A stretch of DNA of 42,485 nucleotides from an uncultured Alistipes sp. (GTDB taxonomy: Bacteria > Bacteroidota > Bacteroidia > Bacteroidales > Rikenellaceae), in assembly GCA_947623965.1 (NCBI GenBank), contig CANQIF010000016.1:1-42485 (forward strand), read 5' to 3'. Positions 33,866 through 42,126 of this stretch are shown here, one piece after another. A program made the position numbers and the translations under genes. Numbering within the stretch: position 1 is the stretch's first letter; each line of letters starts with the position of its first letter. Under the pieces are notes generated by a model that ran no database searches, was not told the origin of the DNA, and was given only the letters and a program-made list of their open reading frames with translations.

Positions 33866-35203
33866 CTAATTGAAAAAGTAGCCCACCTTGCCCACCGACG
33901 CCGGCATCGAGAAGACCACCACGCGGTCGTAGGGGTTGATCTCCGTGTTGCCCTCGGCGATGAAGACCTTGTCGCCCCGCACGATGCCGCCCACGATCAC
34001 ATCGGCCGGGAGGCCCAGATCGCGGATGCGCGCCTTCGTGGCGGGCGAGTTGGGTTTGACGATGAACTCCAGCACCTCGGCGTCGCTCCCGGTGAGGCAC
34101 TTGATGGCCTGCACGTCGGTGGACATCGTGAAGCGGAAGATGTTCGAGGCCGTCACGAGCTTCTTGTTGATGATCGTGTCGATCCCGACCGAATCGGCCA
34201 GGTGGATGTAGTTCAGGTTCTCGACCTCGGCGATCACCTTCTTGACCCCCATCCGCTTGGCGAGCATCGCCGTGAGGATGTTGGTCTCGCTGCGGCCCGT
34301 CACGGCCACGAAGGCGTCCATGTTCGCGAGCCCCTCTTCGAGCATCGCCTCGGTGTTGCGGCCGTCCTCGTTGATGATGAGCGTCTTGTCGAGCCGCTCG
34401 GCCAGGCGGTAGGCCTTCTCGGCGTTGTAGTCCACGAGTTTGATATCCATCTCCTCCTGCAGCTCGGCCGCGATGCGGATGCCGATGCGCGAGCCGCCCA
34501 GAATCATCATGTTCTTGACGGCGATGTTCGAACGGCCCGAGAGCTCCATGACCGTCTGCACGGCATCCTGCCGGGCGATGACGTAGGCCGTGTCGCCCTC
34601 CGTGAAGCGTTCGTCGCGCGTCGGGATGATCGTCTGCCCGTCGCGCGTGATGGCCACCGTGCGGTAGGCGGGCTGCTCCTCCTCGTCGAAGCCCGTCGGC
34701 GGGCAGCCGATGAGCGGCGAGGCGGGTTCGAGGCGGAAGACGGCCAGCGAGAGCTTGCCGCTCGAAAAATCGACGTATTCGGTCGTCGCCGTGTGGCCCA
34801 GCAGGTTGATCACCTCGCGCGCCGCGATCTTCTCGGGGTAGAAGAGGTAGTCGATCCCCATGTCGATGAAGTGCTCCTTGTTGTTGGGCTCGAGGTACTC
34901 GTTGTTGTCGATGCGGGCGATCGACTTCTTGGCGCCGAGCTTCTTGGCCAGGATCGCCGCCACGAGGTTGTCGTTCTCCTCGTGGTTGACCGCGATGAAG
35001 AGGTCGCAGCGGCGGACCGACGCGCGCCGCAGCACGGCGAAGGTCGTCGAGTCGCCCTCGACGGTAATCACATCGGCCAGGCTCGAGACCTCCGAGAGGA
35101 GTTTCTGGTCGCTGTCAATGACCGTGATGTCGTGGCTGTTGCCGCTCAACATCTTCGCCAGGTGGCTGCCCATCTCACCGGCGCCCGCAATCACGATTTT
35201 CAT
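33866..35203 (-). CDS. trkA: Trk system potassium transporter, peripheral subunit TrkA
   Basis: Cytoplasmic NAD(H)/nucleotide-binding subunit that gates TrkH/TrkG. The 445-residue protein is a tandem of two RCK units: Rossmann motif GAGEMG (7-12) with TrkA-C, then GGSRIG near residue 235 with the second TrkA-C. TrkH is not in the window. The promoter overlaps the divergent promoter of the 35354 gene. The start at 35203 gives the standard MKIVIAGAGEMG. Confidence 0.95.
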   Translation of the reverse strand: MKIVIAGAGEMGSHLAKMLSGNSHDITVIDSDQKLLSEVSSLADVITVEGDSTTFAVLRRASVRRCDLFIAVNHEENDNLVAAILAKKLGAKKSIARIDNNEYLEPNNKEHFIDMGIDYLFYPEKIAAREVINLLGHTATTEYVDFSSGKLSLAVFRLEPASPLIGCPPTGFDEEEQPAYRTVAITRDGQTIIPTRDERFTEGDTAYVIARQDAVQTVMELSGRSNIAVKNMMILGGSRIGIRIAAELQEEMDIKLVDYNAEKAYRLAERLDKTLIINEDGRNTEAMLEEGLANMDAFVAVTGRSETNILTAMLAKRMGVKKVIAEVENLNYIHLADSVGIDTIINKKLVTASNIFRFTMSTDVQAIKCLTGSDAEVLEFIVKPNSPATKARIRDLGLPADVIVGGIVRGDKVFIAEGNTEINPYDRVVVFSMPASVGKVGYFFN

Positions 35204-35281
35204 GGTTTTCGAATGGGTTTTTATCCGCCCGGGAAGCGACCGTTTCCAGCCGATTCAGGCCGGTTCCGTCGGGCAATAAAC

Positions 35282-35328
35282 TTGCATTTTAATCGACAAA
35301 TATATAAATTTGCGGTCGAAAGCCCAAA
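35282..35328. promoter_or_regulatory. Overlapping divergent promoters of trkA and the small membrane protein
   Basis: Minus strand: TTTG (35325-35328), 20 nt, TATATTTG (35297-35304), reading to trkA. Plus strand: TTG (35282-35284), 20 nt, TAAATTTG (35305-35312), reading to 35354. The two -7 boxes are directly adjacent, so polymerase on one must block the other. Confidence 0.8.
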
Positions 35329-35353
35329 TTTATCTTCATAAAACCGAAAAGCG

Positions 35354-35680
35354 ATGCCGAATTGGTTGTTCATCCTCCTCGTATCGATCCTCGCCGTCGG
35401 ATTTTTCGTCGTCGGCCTCTCGCTCACGCAGCTCATCAAGGGGCATCCGATCGAATCCGAAATTTCGACCAACAAGGAGATGCAGCGCCGCGGCATCAAG
35501 TGCGCCGTGCAGGAGACCCGCGAGGCGGACGGCACGGCTTCCTGCTCGGAGAGAAGCCCGAAAGGGGGTTCGAGAAGGAGCTCGGAGGAGGGCTCGGAGG
35601 AGGGCTCGGAGGAGGGCTCGCCGCTCACCGGCTGTTCGGGCAACTGCGGCGCCTGCGATATCGAACGGAGCAGGCGCTGA
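35354..35680 (+). CDS. Small membrane protein with cysteine-rich tail
   Basis: A 108-residue protein with one N-terminal transmembrane helix (WLFILLVSILAVGFFVVGLSL, residues 4-24), a soluble segment (IESEISTNKEMQRRGIKCAVQE), a low-complexity EEGS triplet array (12-bp DNA repeat, three copies at about 35583-35618), and a C-terminal CSGNCGACDIE motif that could bind metal. Small Bacteroidetes membrane proteins with a CXXXC-type tail are common but of unknown role. It has a promoter that overlaps that of trkA. Confidence 0.75.
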   Translation: MPNWLFILLVSILAVGFFVVGLSLTQLIKGHPIESEISTNKEMQRRGIKCAVQETREADGTASCSERSPKGGSRRSSEEGSEEGSEEGSPLTGCSGNCGACDIERSRR

Positions 35681-35684
35681 ATTC

Positions 35685-36520
35685 AAAATTCAATATTCAA
35701 AATTAGCCGCAGCAACGAACCTCGAGGCAAAGCCCGCAGCCGAGCGGACGGGCTTGCTTTCGAGCCGCGCGAGGATGCAGCCCTCCGCCCGGAGGCGGCT
35801 GCGGGCGGCTGTGCCCTTTGGGCGCAATTCACAATTAATATTCAAAATTCAGAATTACGAATTCGGGGCGCGGCCTGCGAGGGCCGCTTGCGACGTTAAG
35901 GAGCAGCAGGCCTCCGCCGCACTCAGGCTGCGGCCCGCTGCACCCATTCGGGCGCAAATTCAGAATTAAAAATTCAAGATTTAAATTGAATAGGCTTACT
36001 GAACATGCTTGGGCGGCCGTTCCGTTTCGGGGCGCAGCCTGCGGAGAGCCGCTCGAAGCGGACCTGCGGGACGCGAGCTGCGGGCCTCCGCCGGGCGGAG
36101 GCTGCGGCCCGCTCGGCCTTTTCAAGGCCGAAATTCAAAATTCAAGATTCAAAATTCAAAATTATGGAATCGGTGCGCGACTTGCAAAGGAACCGCCCGA
36201 GCGGACTTGCAGACGCGAAATGCGGGCCTTCGCCGGGTGAAGCTGCGGCCCGCCAATCGCTGCACGATTGATCTCGTGCAAAAAGCCCGCAGCTGAGCGG
36301 ACGGGCCTGTGACGGAAAGGAGCAGCCCTCCGCCAGGGGGCGGCTGCGTGCTGCTGCGGCTTCAGCGAAGCCGCAAATTCAGCATTCAAGATTCAAAATT
36401 CAGCATAACAAAATCGCGGCGCAGTCTGCGGAGGCTGCGCCCCGCCGACCTCTATGAAGTCGAATGTACAGGTCTGCACAGCCTTTGCAAGGCCGAAATC
36501 CACGATTCAGAAGCTCCTCC
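35685..36520. repeat. GC-rich composite intergenic repeat cluster 9
   Basis: Three sets of modules in mixed orientation with AT spacers (near 35692, 35835, 35960, 36133, 36378). Hairpins include GGCCTT/AAGGCC (36114-36130) and GGCTTC/GAAGCC (36355-36375). No gene seen. Confidence 0.8.
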
Positions 36521-36616
36521 CAAAACCGCCGAAAAAACGAGAGCGCCCGGTTTTTCGCCAGACGCCCCTCCTTATAATCGACACTCGGTTGCCTCCCGAA
36601 AGCGCCCTGCACGCTG

Positions 36617-37495
36617 TCAGGGCATCTCGATCCGGCAGTTTTTCGAACGGCAGACGAACCACGGATTATGCAGGTCCGCCTCGTTGTAGCGCAGATCGCG
36701 CTCTTCGCCGAAGACGCGCGTCCGTCCGCCCGCCTCGGCGAGGATCAATTCGCCCGCAGCCGTATCCCACTCGTAGGTCTGCGTCGTGCGGACGTAGTAA
36801 TCGACCCGCCCTTCGGCCAGCATACAGAACTTGTAAGAGCTTCCCTGCTCGACGATCTCCAGATCGGGATAGCGCTCTCTGAGCCGCGCGATGTGCGCTT
36901 CGGTCTCGGGCGTGCAGTGCAGCCGCGACACGGCCACGCGCAACCGCTCGTGCTGCGCCTCCCCGTTCAAAGGCAGAGGCAGCCAACCCTTCTCCAGCTC
37001 CTCATAGGTATAGGCCGCATCGGCCGCCGGCGCGATCCGCTCGTGCATGCGGGCGCCCCGTCCCGCTCCGGCCAGATAGATCTTCTCGAAATAAGGTACG
37101 TAGATCACCGCCCCGACAGGCCGGTTGTTCGACATCAGGGCGATGTTGACCGTAAATTCGTTGTATCCGTCGATAAATTCGGCTGTTCCGTCCAGCGGAT
37201 CGACTAACCAGTAGAGCTCCCAGTTGCGCCGTTCGTCGTACCCCATCTCGCGCCCCTCCTCGCTCAGAATGGGAATGCGCGTCGATCCCAGCGACTCACG
37301 GATCACGCGGTGCGCCATGCGGTCGGCCAGCGTGATAGGGGTCTTGTCGCTCTTGATGCTGATCTCGTAGTCGTCACGATGCCCGTGCACCTGCATGATG
37401 GCGGCACCGGCACGCACCGCGGCATTGAACATCGCGGGCAGCAACATGGAGATTATGCTTTGATCGGCCATTTCGGAGGTGTTTAACAATTTCAT
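36617..37495 (-). CDS. cysQ: 3'(2'),5'-bisphosphate nucleotidase CysQ
   Basis: Phosphatase that removes 3'-phosphoadenosine 5'-phosphate (PAP), a by-product of sulfate assimilation, and may also act on inositol phosphates. The 292-residue protein has the family motifs SDKTPITLADRMAH (49-62), PILSEEGREMGYDE (about 74-87), WLVDPLDGTAEFIDG (near 95) and EWDTAAGELILAEAGG (near 241). The start at 37495 is the first ATG; M9 is an alternative. It stands alone downstream of a weak promoter (near 37508). Confidence 0.95.
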   Translation of the reverse strand: MKLLNTSEMADQSIISMLLPAMFNAAVRAGAAIMQVHGHRDDYEISIKSDKTPITLADRMAHRVIRESLGSTRIPILSEEGREMGYDERRNWELYWLVDPLDGTAEFIDGYNEFTVNIALMSNNRPVGAVIYVPYFEKIYLAGAGRGARMHERIAPAADAAYTYEELEKGWLPLPLNGEAQHERLRVAVSRLHCTPETEAHIARLRERYPDLEIVEQGSSYKFCMLAEGRVDYYVRTTQTYEWDTAAGELILAEAGGRTRVFGEERDLRYNEADLHNPWFVCRSKNCRIEMP

Positions 37496-37733
37496 CGGAT
37501 CACGAAGTAAAGATAATCATTTTTATGGAATTTAACGCTTTTTTCACCTTAAATATTATAAAATCCGCCTTTTCTTCCTAATTCGTGCGCAAAACTGAAC
37601 AATCCCCGCCGACCGCTCCCGTCACAACCGGTCGGTCTTGCCCCCGGCCCGATTCCCCGATCGCGGCCGACGCCTTTTCGCCGCAACGCACCGGAGTGCA
37701 GCCGGAAAGCCCCTCTCCGGAGAGAGCCGGCCA

Positions 37734-38603
37734 TCAGCCGCAAGCCCGATGCAACTGCCCGATCCGCACGCGGCAGAGCGCCAGCAGCAGCAGGGTCGCT
37801 GTCCAGGCCGCCGCCCACCACCAAGCGGGGGCCGCTGCGATTCCTGCCGCCAGCACCGCGACACCGAGGCCCGCGCCGAACCACCGGAGCCATCGGGACC
37901 GCCAGCCGCCGCACACCTCCTCTCTCCGCACCGTCAGGGGGTCGCGAATCGTGATTCGGGGCCGGGCACGCCGGCGCAGCTCCCGCGTAAAGCCGCCGGC
38001 CGCCGCCACTGCCTCGCGGCCGTAGATCGTCGCCCGCAACCCCGACACGGAGCGGAGAATCACCGGGGGCTGCGCCGCCTCGGACAAGGCGTAGACCGCC
38101 CGTTCGACAGCGCCGCGCGTCAACCGTTCGTCCGGCCGAAGCGGCCATAAAAAGTCGTAAGCAGCTGCCTCGACCGCCGCATGCAGCGGCGGCGTCAGCC
38201 CGTTCTCGCGCCGATCGACCAGCACCAACCGCCGGAACCGCCGTTTGCGCGAACGATAGAGGGCTTGCACCCCGCTGACGGGCAGTTCGCCGGTCGGCCG
38301 ATATCCGACCCGAATCAAGCGGTAGCGCGCCACGAGCATCCCGAAGAGCTCCTCCTCGCGGGCGGCATCGAGCACCGCCACCACCTCGAACAGGGCGTAT
38401 TCGACCGACAGCAGCCGCTCCAAACGCCGGAGCGAAATCCCGTCGGCGAGCAGCAGCGAGAGGCCGATCTGCCCGATGGGGCCCGAGCGGGCGCCGTGCA
38501 TCGAGCGGAGCAGCTGCCGCTTGGCGCAGTCGCGCTCGGCCCGGAGGAGCCAGAGCAGGGCGGCGGCCGCCGCCAACGCCATCACAAGCAGAGCTACCGC
38601 CAT
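37734..38603 (-). CDS. Degenerate glycosyltransferase-like membrane protein
   Basis: A 289-residue protein with an N-terminal helix (residues 2-20), a soluble middle, and a C-terminal transmembrane helix (about 247-279). Segments recall family 2 glycosyltransferases of the kind found with HEAT proteins: EVVAVLDAAREEELFGMLV where VVVxDGSxD is expected, YRSRKRRFRRLVLVDRRENG before the GGKADALNAG loop, and DFLWPLRPDERLTRGAVER where a DxD metal site should be. The acidic residues for metal and sugar-nucleotide binding are mostly gone, so I expect no catalysis. It overlaps the HEAT-like gene by 10 bp. The family call is by eye and uncertain. Confidence 0.65.
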   Translation of the reverse strand: MAVALLVMALAAAAALLWLLRAERDCAKRQLLRSMHGARSGPIGQIGLSLLLADGISLRRLERLLSVEYALFEVVAVLDAAREEELFGMLVARYRLIRVGYRPTGELPVSGVQALYRSRKRRFRRLVLVDRRENGLTPPLHAAVEAAAYDFLWPLRPDERLTRGAVERAVYALSEAAQPPVILRSVSGLRATIYGREAVAAAGGFTRELRRRARPRITIRDPLTVRREEVCGGWRSRWLRWFGAGLGVAVLAAGIAAAPAWWWAAAWTATLLLLALCRVRIGQLHRACG

Positions 38604-39538
38604 ACGAGTTGCCGTTTATAGGATCCGACGAGCGATTCATAATAGGGCTGTTCGGCCGTATCGAGCAGCACCCGCACCGAACGCGGCGCATACTCCTCGC
38701 GGGCCAGCAGCCGCAGCAGGGCGTGCCGTTCGGCGGGAACCATCCGCCGCACCCGGGCGATCACCTCGCGCCGGCGCATCGGCCGGTGCATGGAGGCCAG
38801 CACCCGCAGCGCCGCAGCAGAGAGCGCCGCCTCGTCCGACGCCACGATGTGCAACAGTTCCGGTTCGGCCTCCTCGACCCCGAACTGTCCGACGATGGCC
38901 AACCCGAGACGGCGCAGATTGGCGTCGGATGCACCGACAAGCGGCCGGTAGGCGATCGGCAGCAGGCCGCGCCGCAGCAGGTGCAGCACCTCGGCCACCT
39001 CGCCGTCGGTCAGCGGCGCCCCGAAGCCGGCGATCGCACGCAGCGCCTCTTCGGGCGCGGCGACGATCCGTACGAGCAAGGCGCAAAAACGCACCTCGCG
39101 GCACGGATCGGCAAGGTAGCGCTTCGCCGCATCGCGAGCCGGCCCGCCGACCGGCAGATCGGCCAGCCACTTCAGGTAGCGCGCCCGCCGGCATCCCCGG
39201 CTGAAGCGGATCCGCCGCAGCAGCCAGCGATCCAGTCCGTAGCGCTCCACGATCCGCCGCACAGGGGCGGTGTCGAGACCATAGGTGGCGGAGACGAGCT
39301 CCGAGAGCAATTCCGAGAGCAGGCGGCGGCGTCCGACAGCCCGTCCGAGGGGCAGCGGCACTTCGGCAGCGCGATCCGAAAGCTGCGCTGCGACGATCTG
39401 GCGAATCGAACAGCTGCACAGCTGGCGGTCGCGGTTGCGGCGCCGGCGTCGCAGCAGCCGGTCGAGGGTGACCGCCGCCAGCGGGACGAGGGCAGCGCAA
39501 ACTGCCGCCGTATAAAGCATATAGAGGATACGCATCAT
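38594..39538 (-). CDS. HEAT-repeat-like membrane protein
   Basis: A 314-residue protein with one N-terminal transmembrane helix (MLYTAAVCAALVPLAAVTL), an Arg-rich cytoplasmic patch (LLRRRRRNRDR), and then helical repeats through the rest (ARYLKWLADLPVGGPARDAAKRYL, EVRFCALLVRIVAAPEEALRAI, NLRRLGLAIVGQFGVEEAEPELLHIV, ALSAAALRVLASMHRP). HEAT-like helices bind proteins. The start overlaps the stop of the receiver-like gene (ATGATG at 39533-39538), so translation is likely coupled; I take the first ATG at 39538. In many Bacteroidetes a HEAT protein sits between a receiver and a glycosyltransferase in exopolysaccharide operons. Confidence 0.78.
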   Translation of the reverse strand: MMRILYMLYTAAVCAALVPLAAVTLDRLLRRRRRNRDRQLCSCSIRQIVAAQLSDRAAEVPLPLGRAVGRRRLLSELLSELVSATYGLDTAPVRRIVERYGLDRWLLRRIRFSRGCRRARYLKWLADLPVGGPARDAAKRYLADPCREVRFCALLVRIVAAPEEALRAIAGFGAPLTDGEVAEVLHLLRRGLLPIAYRPLVGASDANLRRLGLAIVGQFGVEEAEPELLHIVASDEAALSAAALRVLASMHRPMRRREVIARVRRMVPAERHALLRLLAREEYAPRSVRVLLDTAEQPYYESLVGSYKRQLVWR

Positions 39539-39906
39539 CGCATCAGGGCGCCGATCACCTTGCCGCGCAGGCGCATGAGATTGAGCGGGAAGGTCAGATA
39601 CTGGTCCACGCCGCACTCCAGCAGTCCGAGGACCGTCTGTTCGCTCTGCTCCCACGAGACGACATAGATTTCGGGGCGCGGCAGGCGGTCGGGCCGCAGC
39701 AGACGCAGGATATCGCAACCGCAGCGGAAAGGCCAGACATGCAGGGCGATCACCAGATCGAAGACCAGGCGGTCGGCCAACCGCTCGAGTGCGGGCAGAT
39801 CGGGGACACAGCGGATCTCGGCTCCGATCCCCGCAAGCGAAGCGCGCACCAGCTCGGCGAGCAGGTCGTCTTCGGAGAGGATCAATATGCGCGGTAGGGA
39901 CTCCAC
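39535..39906 (-). CDS. Stand-alone pseudo-receiver domain protein
   Basis: A 123-residue protein with a response-regulator receiver fold pattern from a GTG start (39906): [18 protein letters not shown] (7-24), [12 protein letters not shown] (49-60), YVVSWEQSE (81-89), GVDQYLTFP (99-107). The acidic pair E12/D13 remains. The phospho-acceptor position (as in DLVLLDxxMP) is Leu55, and the conserved KP lysine is Phe106, so phosphorylation is not expected. It overlaps the HEAT-like gene by 4 bp. No ATG fits better in frame. An upstream alternative GTG at about 39927 is possible. Confidence 0.72.
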   Translation of the reverse strand: MESLPRILILSEDDLLAELVRASLAGIGAEIRCVPDLPALERLADRLVFDLVIALHVWPFRCGCDILRLLRPDRLPRPEIYVVSWEQSEQTVLGLLECGVDQYLTFPLNLMRLRGKVIGALMR

Positions 39907-39986
39907 GGTTCGTTTTCGATTCACACGGCTGCGTGAATCGCCCAAAACCGTGCCAAACCGCCGTTCGAAAAAAAATCGCGGCGATA

Positions 39987-40018
39987 TTTGCGGATTCGAA
40001 GGAAAACCGCTATATTTG
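39987..40018 (+). promoter_or_regulatory. Promoter of rplU-rpmA
   Basis: TTTG (39987-39990), 20 nt, TATATTTG (40011-40018): a perfect Bacteroidetes promoter, 43 nt upstream of the rplU start. Confidence 0.9.
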
Positions 40019-40061
40019 CAGACCAAAAAAATGTGTTTCGAACACAAACCCTTGCAATCAA

Positions 40062-40373
40062 ATGTACGTTATCGTAGAAATCGCAGGTCAGCAATTCAAA
40101 GCTGAAAAGGGTCGGAAGCTCTATGTTCACCGTCTTCCGGGCGAAGTTGATTCGTCCGTGAGCTTCGACAAAGTCCTGCTTGCAGACAACGACGGTCAGG
40201 TCAAAGTCGGCGCACCTGTAGTAGAAGGCGCCGAGGTAAAGTGCAAGATCCTGAAGCACCTGAAGGACGACAAGGTCCTGGTATTCAAGAAGAAGCGCAG
40301 AACGGGCTATCAGAAGTGCAACGGTCATCGTCAGTATCTGACCCAGATTCTCGTGGAGGAGATCGTTGCGTAA
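40062..40373 (+). CDS. rplU: 50S ribosomal protein L21
   Basis: L21 binds 23S rRNA with L20. The 103-residue protein starts [26 protein letters not shown] and ends with [20 protein letters not shown] near residue 75, the L21 signature. Co-transcribed with rpmA 21 bp downstream, the usual pair. Confidence 0.98.
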   Translation: MYVIVEIAGQQFKAEKGRKLYVHRLPGEVDSSVSFDKVLLADNDGQVKVGAPVVEGAEVKCKILKHLKDDKVLVFKKKRRTGYQKCNGHRQYLTQILVEEIVA

Positions 40374-40394
40374 CCCTTAAAACGAAGTAGCACA

Positions 40395-40655
40395 ATGGCA
40401 CACAAGAAAGGTGTAGGTAGTTCGAAGAACGGCCGCGAGTCGGAGAGCAAGCGACTCGGCATCAAACTGTTCGGCGGCCAGTTCGCCAAGGCGGGCAATA
40501 TCATCGTCCGTCAGCGCGGCACGGTGCACAACGCCGGTGAGAATGTAGGTATGGGCAAGGACCATACGCTGTTTGCGCTCGTAGACGGAACGGTTTCGTT
40601 CTGCAAGAAGGGCGAAAACAAATCCTATGTAAGCGTATCACCCCTGAGCGAGTAA
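40395..40655 (+). CDS. rpmA: 50S ribosomal protein L27
   Basis: L27 reaches the peptidyl transferase centre. The 86-residue protein starts [22 protein letters not shown], the exact family N-terminus with no cleavable leader as in Firmicutes, and contains [28 protein letters not shown]. It closes the rplU-rpmA operon. Confidence 0.98.
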   Translation: MAHKKGVGSSKNGRESESKRLGIKLFGGQFAKAGNIIVRQRGTVHNAGENVGMGKDHTLFALVDGTVSFCKKGENKSYVSVSPLSE

Positions 40656-40674
40656 CGCGAACCGACACACGGAA

Positions 40675-40717
40675 AAACAGAAGGCTTGCAGCAGCTGCAA
40701 GCCTTCTGTTTTTTTTG
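40675..40717 (+). terminator. Terminator of rplU-rpmA
   Basis: GAAGGCTTGCAGC with GCTGCAAGCCTTC, followed by TGTTTTTTTT. A near-perfect stem directly after rpmA. Confidence 0.95.
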
Positions 40718-40849
40718 CAGCCCCGGCGAACACGCTGAGGCAGGCAGGCTGAGGCAGGTCAAAGCGGACTGTGTGAGCAAGAGGCGCAACACGCGCACGA
40801 ACGGTGCGCAAACGGCTCTTGCTTCGAAACCGGCCCGCTGCGGTTCTTT

Positions 40850-41110
40850 CCGGAACCGCGAATTCAAAATTCAAGATGAAATGCGGGGCGCAGCTTGCGA
40901 AGCGCACGCAGGAGCGGACCTGCGGGACGCGAATAGCGGGCCTTCGCCGGGCGAAGCTGCGGTCCGATTTTGTAATTCTGGATTTTTTGAACAATGAATT
41001 CTGAATTAGTGCCCGAAAGGGCGCAGCGGGCCGCAGCCTGGGGGCGGCGGAGGCCCGCTGCTCGTACCCGAATCTGCGTGCACTCCGCAGGCTGCAGCCC
41101 GCGTTGGAAT
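40850..41110. repeat. GC-rich composite intergenic repeat cluster 10
   Basis: One set in reverse plus one forward half set around an AT spacer (near 40865 and 40990). Hairpins GGTTCTTTCCGGAACC near 40841 and GCGCCCGAAAGGGCGC-like near 41010. The stretch 40718-40850 before it holds nothing I recognise. No gene seen. Confidence 0.75.
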
Positions 41111-41181
41111 GTACACCAGATAGCCCTTTTTTGCATTAGTACCTCCAGGTCGCAACTGTCGCATCGCGTAGGGTACCGAAA

Positions 41182-41520
41182 TCATCCGATCGAAATCCGG
41201 TCCCTGCTTGCGTCGGGCTCGACCGTATGATCTTCCCCAGCGGCCAGGTGCGAACATTCGTCGCAGGCCAGATTGAAGATATAGTCCCGCAGTTCGGAAC
41301 GACTGGCCATGCGACAGTAGCGGTAATCTTCTGCCAAACGATACCAGTGCCTGAACGTTTGCAGGTCCGAGCTGCTCGATTCCAAATGAATCGCATCGGA
41401 TGTTTCCTTGTCGATAATCCCGTACAGACTGCCGTCGGCCGGGCATTCGGGATCGGTGCGGTGGAAGAGATAGACTTCTCCCGGAATGAAAGATTGATTG
41501 AATCGGTTTTGTTGCTTCAT
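41182..41520 (-). CDS. Small protein of unknown function
   Basis: A 112-residue soluble protein with no signal peptide or membrane helix. The N-terminus (FNQSFIPGEVYLFHRTDPECP) and middle (DLQTFRHWYRLAEDYRYCRMASRSELRDYIFNLACDECSHL) look like a folded, moderately acidic protein; CDEC might bind metal. I do not recognise the family. It is lower in GC than most genes here. A good promoter lies 240 nt upstream, leaving a long leader with an inverted repeat directly before the start. Confidence 0.6.
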   Translation of the reverse strand: MKQQNRFNQSFIPGEVYLFHRTDPECPADGSLYGIIDKETSDAIHLESSSSDLQTFRHWYRLAEDYRYCRMASRSELRDYIFNLACDECSHLAAGEDHTVEPDASRDRISIG

Positions 41521-41523
41521 CGT

Positions 41524-41560
41524 CGCACTTTTTTTGCGGTATTAAAATTAAAAAAGTGCG
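41524..41560. repeat. Perfect 11-bp inverted repeat next to the start codon of the 41182-41520 gene
   Basis: CGCACTTTTTT at 41524-41534 and AAAAAAGTGCG at 41550-41560, loop of 15 bp. It could form a 5' UTR hairpin or an operator. It ends 3 bp before the start codon of the gene on the minus strand. Confidence 0.85.
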
Positions 41561-41587
41561 CGAAACCGAAACTCGCCCTATCCTAAT

Positions 41588-41749
41588 TCACTCGTGCTTC
41601 GAAAACGATTCTGATGGATACGACAAGTCGGGAATCGCGCACTGTTGTTGCGCTTTCCCAACTATTCGTCCGTCATGAGGTTTAATTTCGAATCTTTGTG
41701 AATTAAGACAAACAGCGCAATTATGCTCCTTACGGTTCAATAATTGCAT
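41588..41749 (-). CDS. Possible short leader ORF
   Basis: A 53-codon open frame in the leader of the 41182-41520 gene. Cysteine-containing segments (HNCAVCLNSQRFE) recall zinc-binding proteins, but it is short and has no clear ribosome-binding site. Promoter position allows transcription. Equally likely to be non-coding. Confidence 0.25.
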   Translation of the reverse strand: MQLLNRKEHNCAVCLNSQRFEIKPHDGRIVGKAQQQCAIPDLSYPSESFSKHE

Positions 41750-41760
41750 ATTTCCAATCG

Positions 41761-41792
41761 CAAATATATTCCGCTTTTTGTTTGCATCCAAA
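41761..41792 (-). promoter_or_regulatory. Promoter for the 41182-41520 gene
   Basis: Minus strand: TTTG (41789-41792), 20 nt, TATATTTG (41761-41768). A perfect match to the consensus. Confidence 0.8.
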
Positions 41793-41837
41793 TTATTCGG
41801 ACTGTTTTTTCATTCTCCCCTTGATAATATCCTGTTT

Positions 41838-41940
41838 CGATGCCGCAGGCATTGGCGGGCCGCAGCCTCCGCCGGGCGGAGGCCCGCAACTCGCGTCCGC
41901 TCGTGTCGTCCCTCCGCAGGCTGCGCCCCGAGTTTCATTT
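41838..41940. repeat. GC-rich composite intergenic repeat cluster 11
   Basis: One short copy: small hairpin GATGCCGCAGGCATT (near 41839), GGGCCGCAGCC palindrome, CGCAGGCTGCGCCCC tail. No gene between 41940 and 42126 either. Confidence 0.7.
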
Positions 41941-42126
41941 TATATAGCGCTCTTTGGGGCACCGCAGCACGCAATTGCTTCGTGCAAACCGACTGCTCGA
42001 CCATCGAGACGACGCATTTTCAAAAACAATCTTCCAAGTTACGAAGATCAAAATTTCATTGCCAGCCTTGCGGCTATTGGATTGGAAATTTGTTTTTCGG
42101 ATCTTTGCACCGACATATTTTTTACG

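Noticed and set aside
40718..40850. Small gene after rpmA
   Set aside because: No start with a signal or domain; beyond the terminator and adjoining a repeat cluster.
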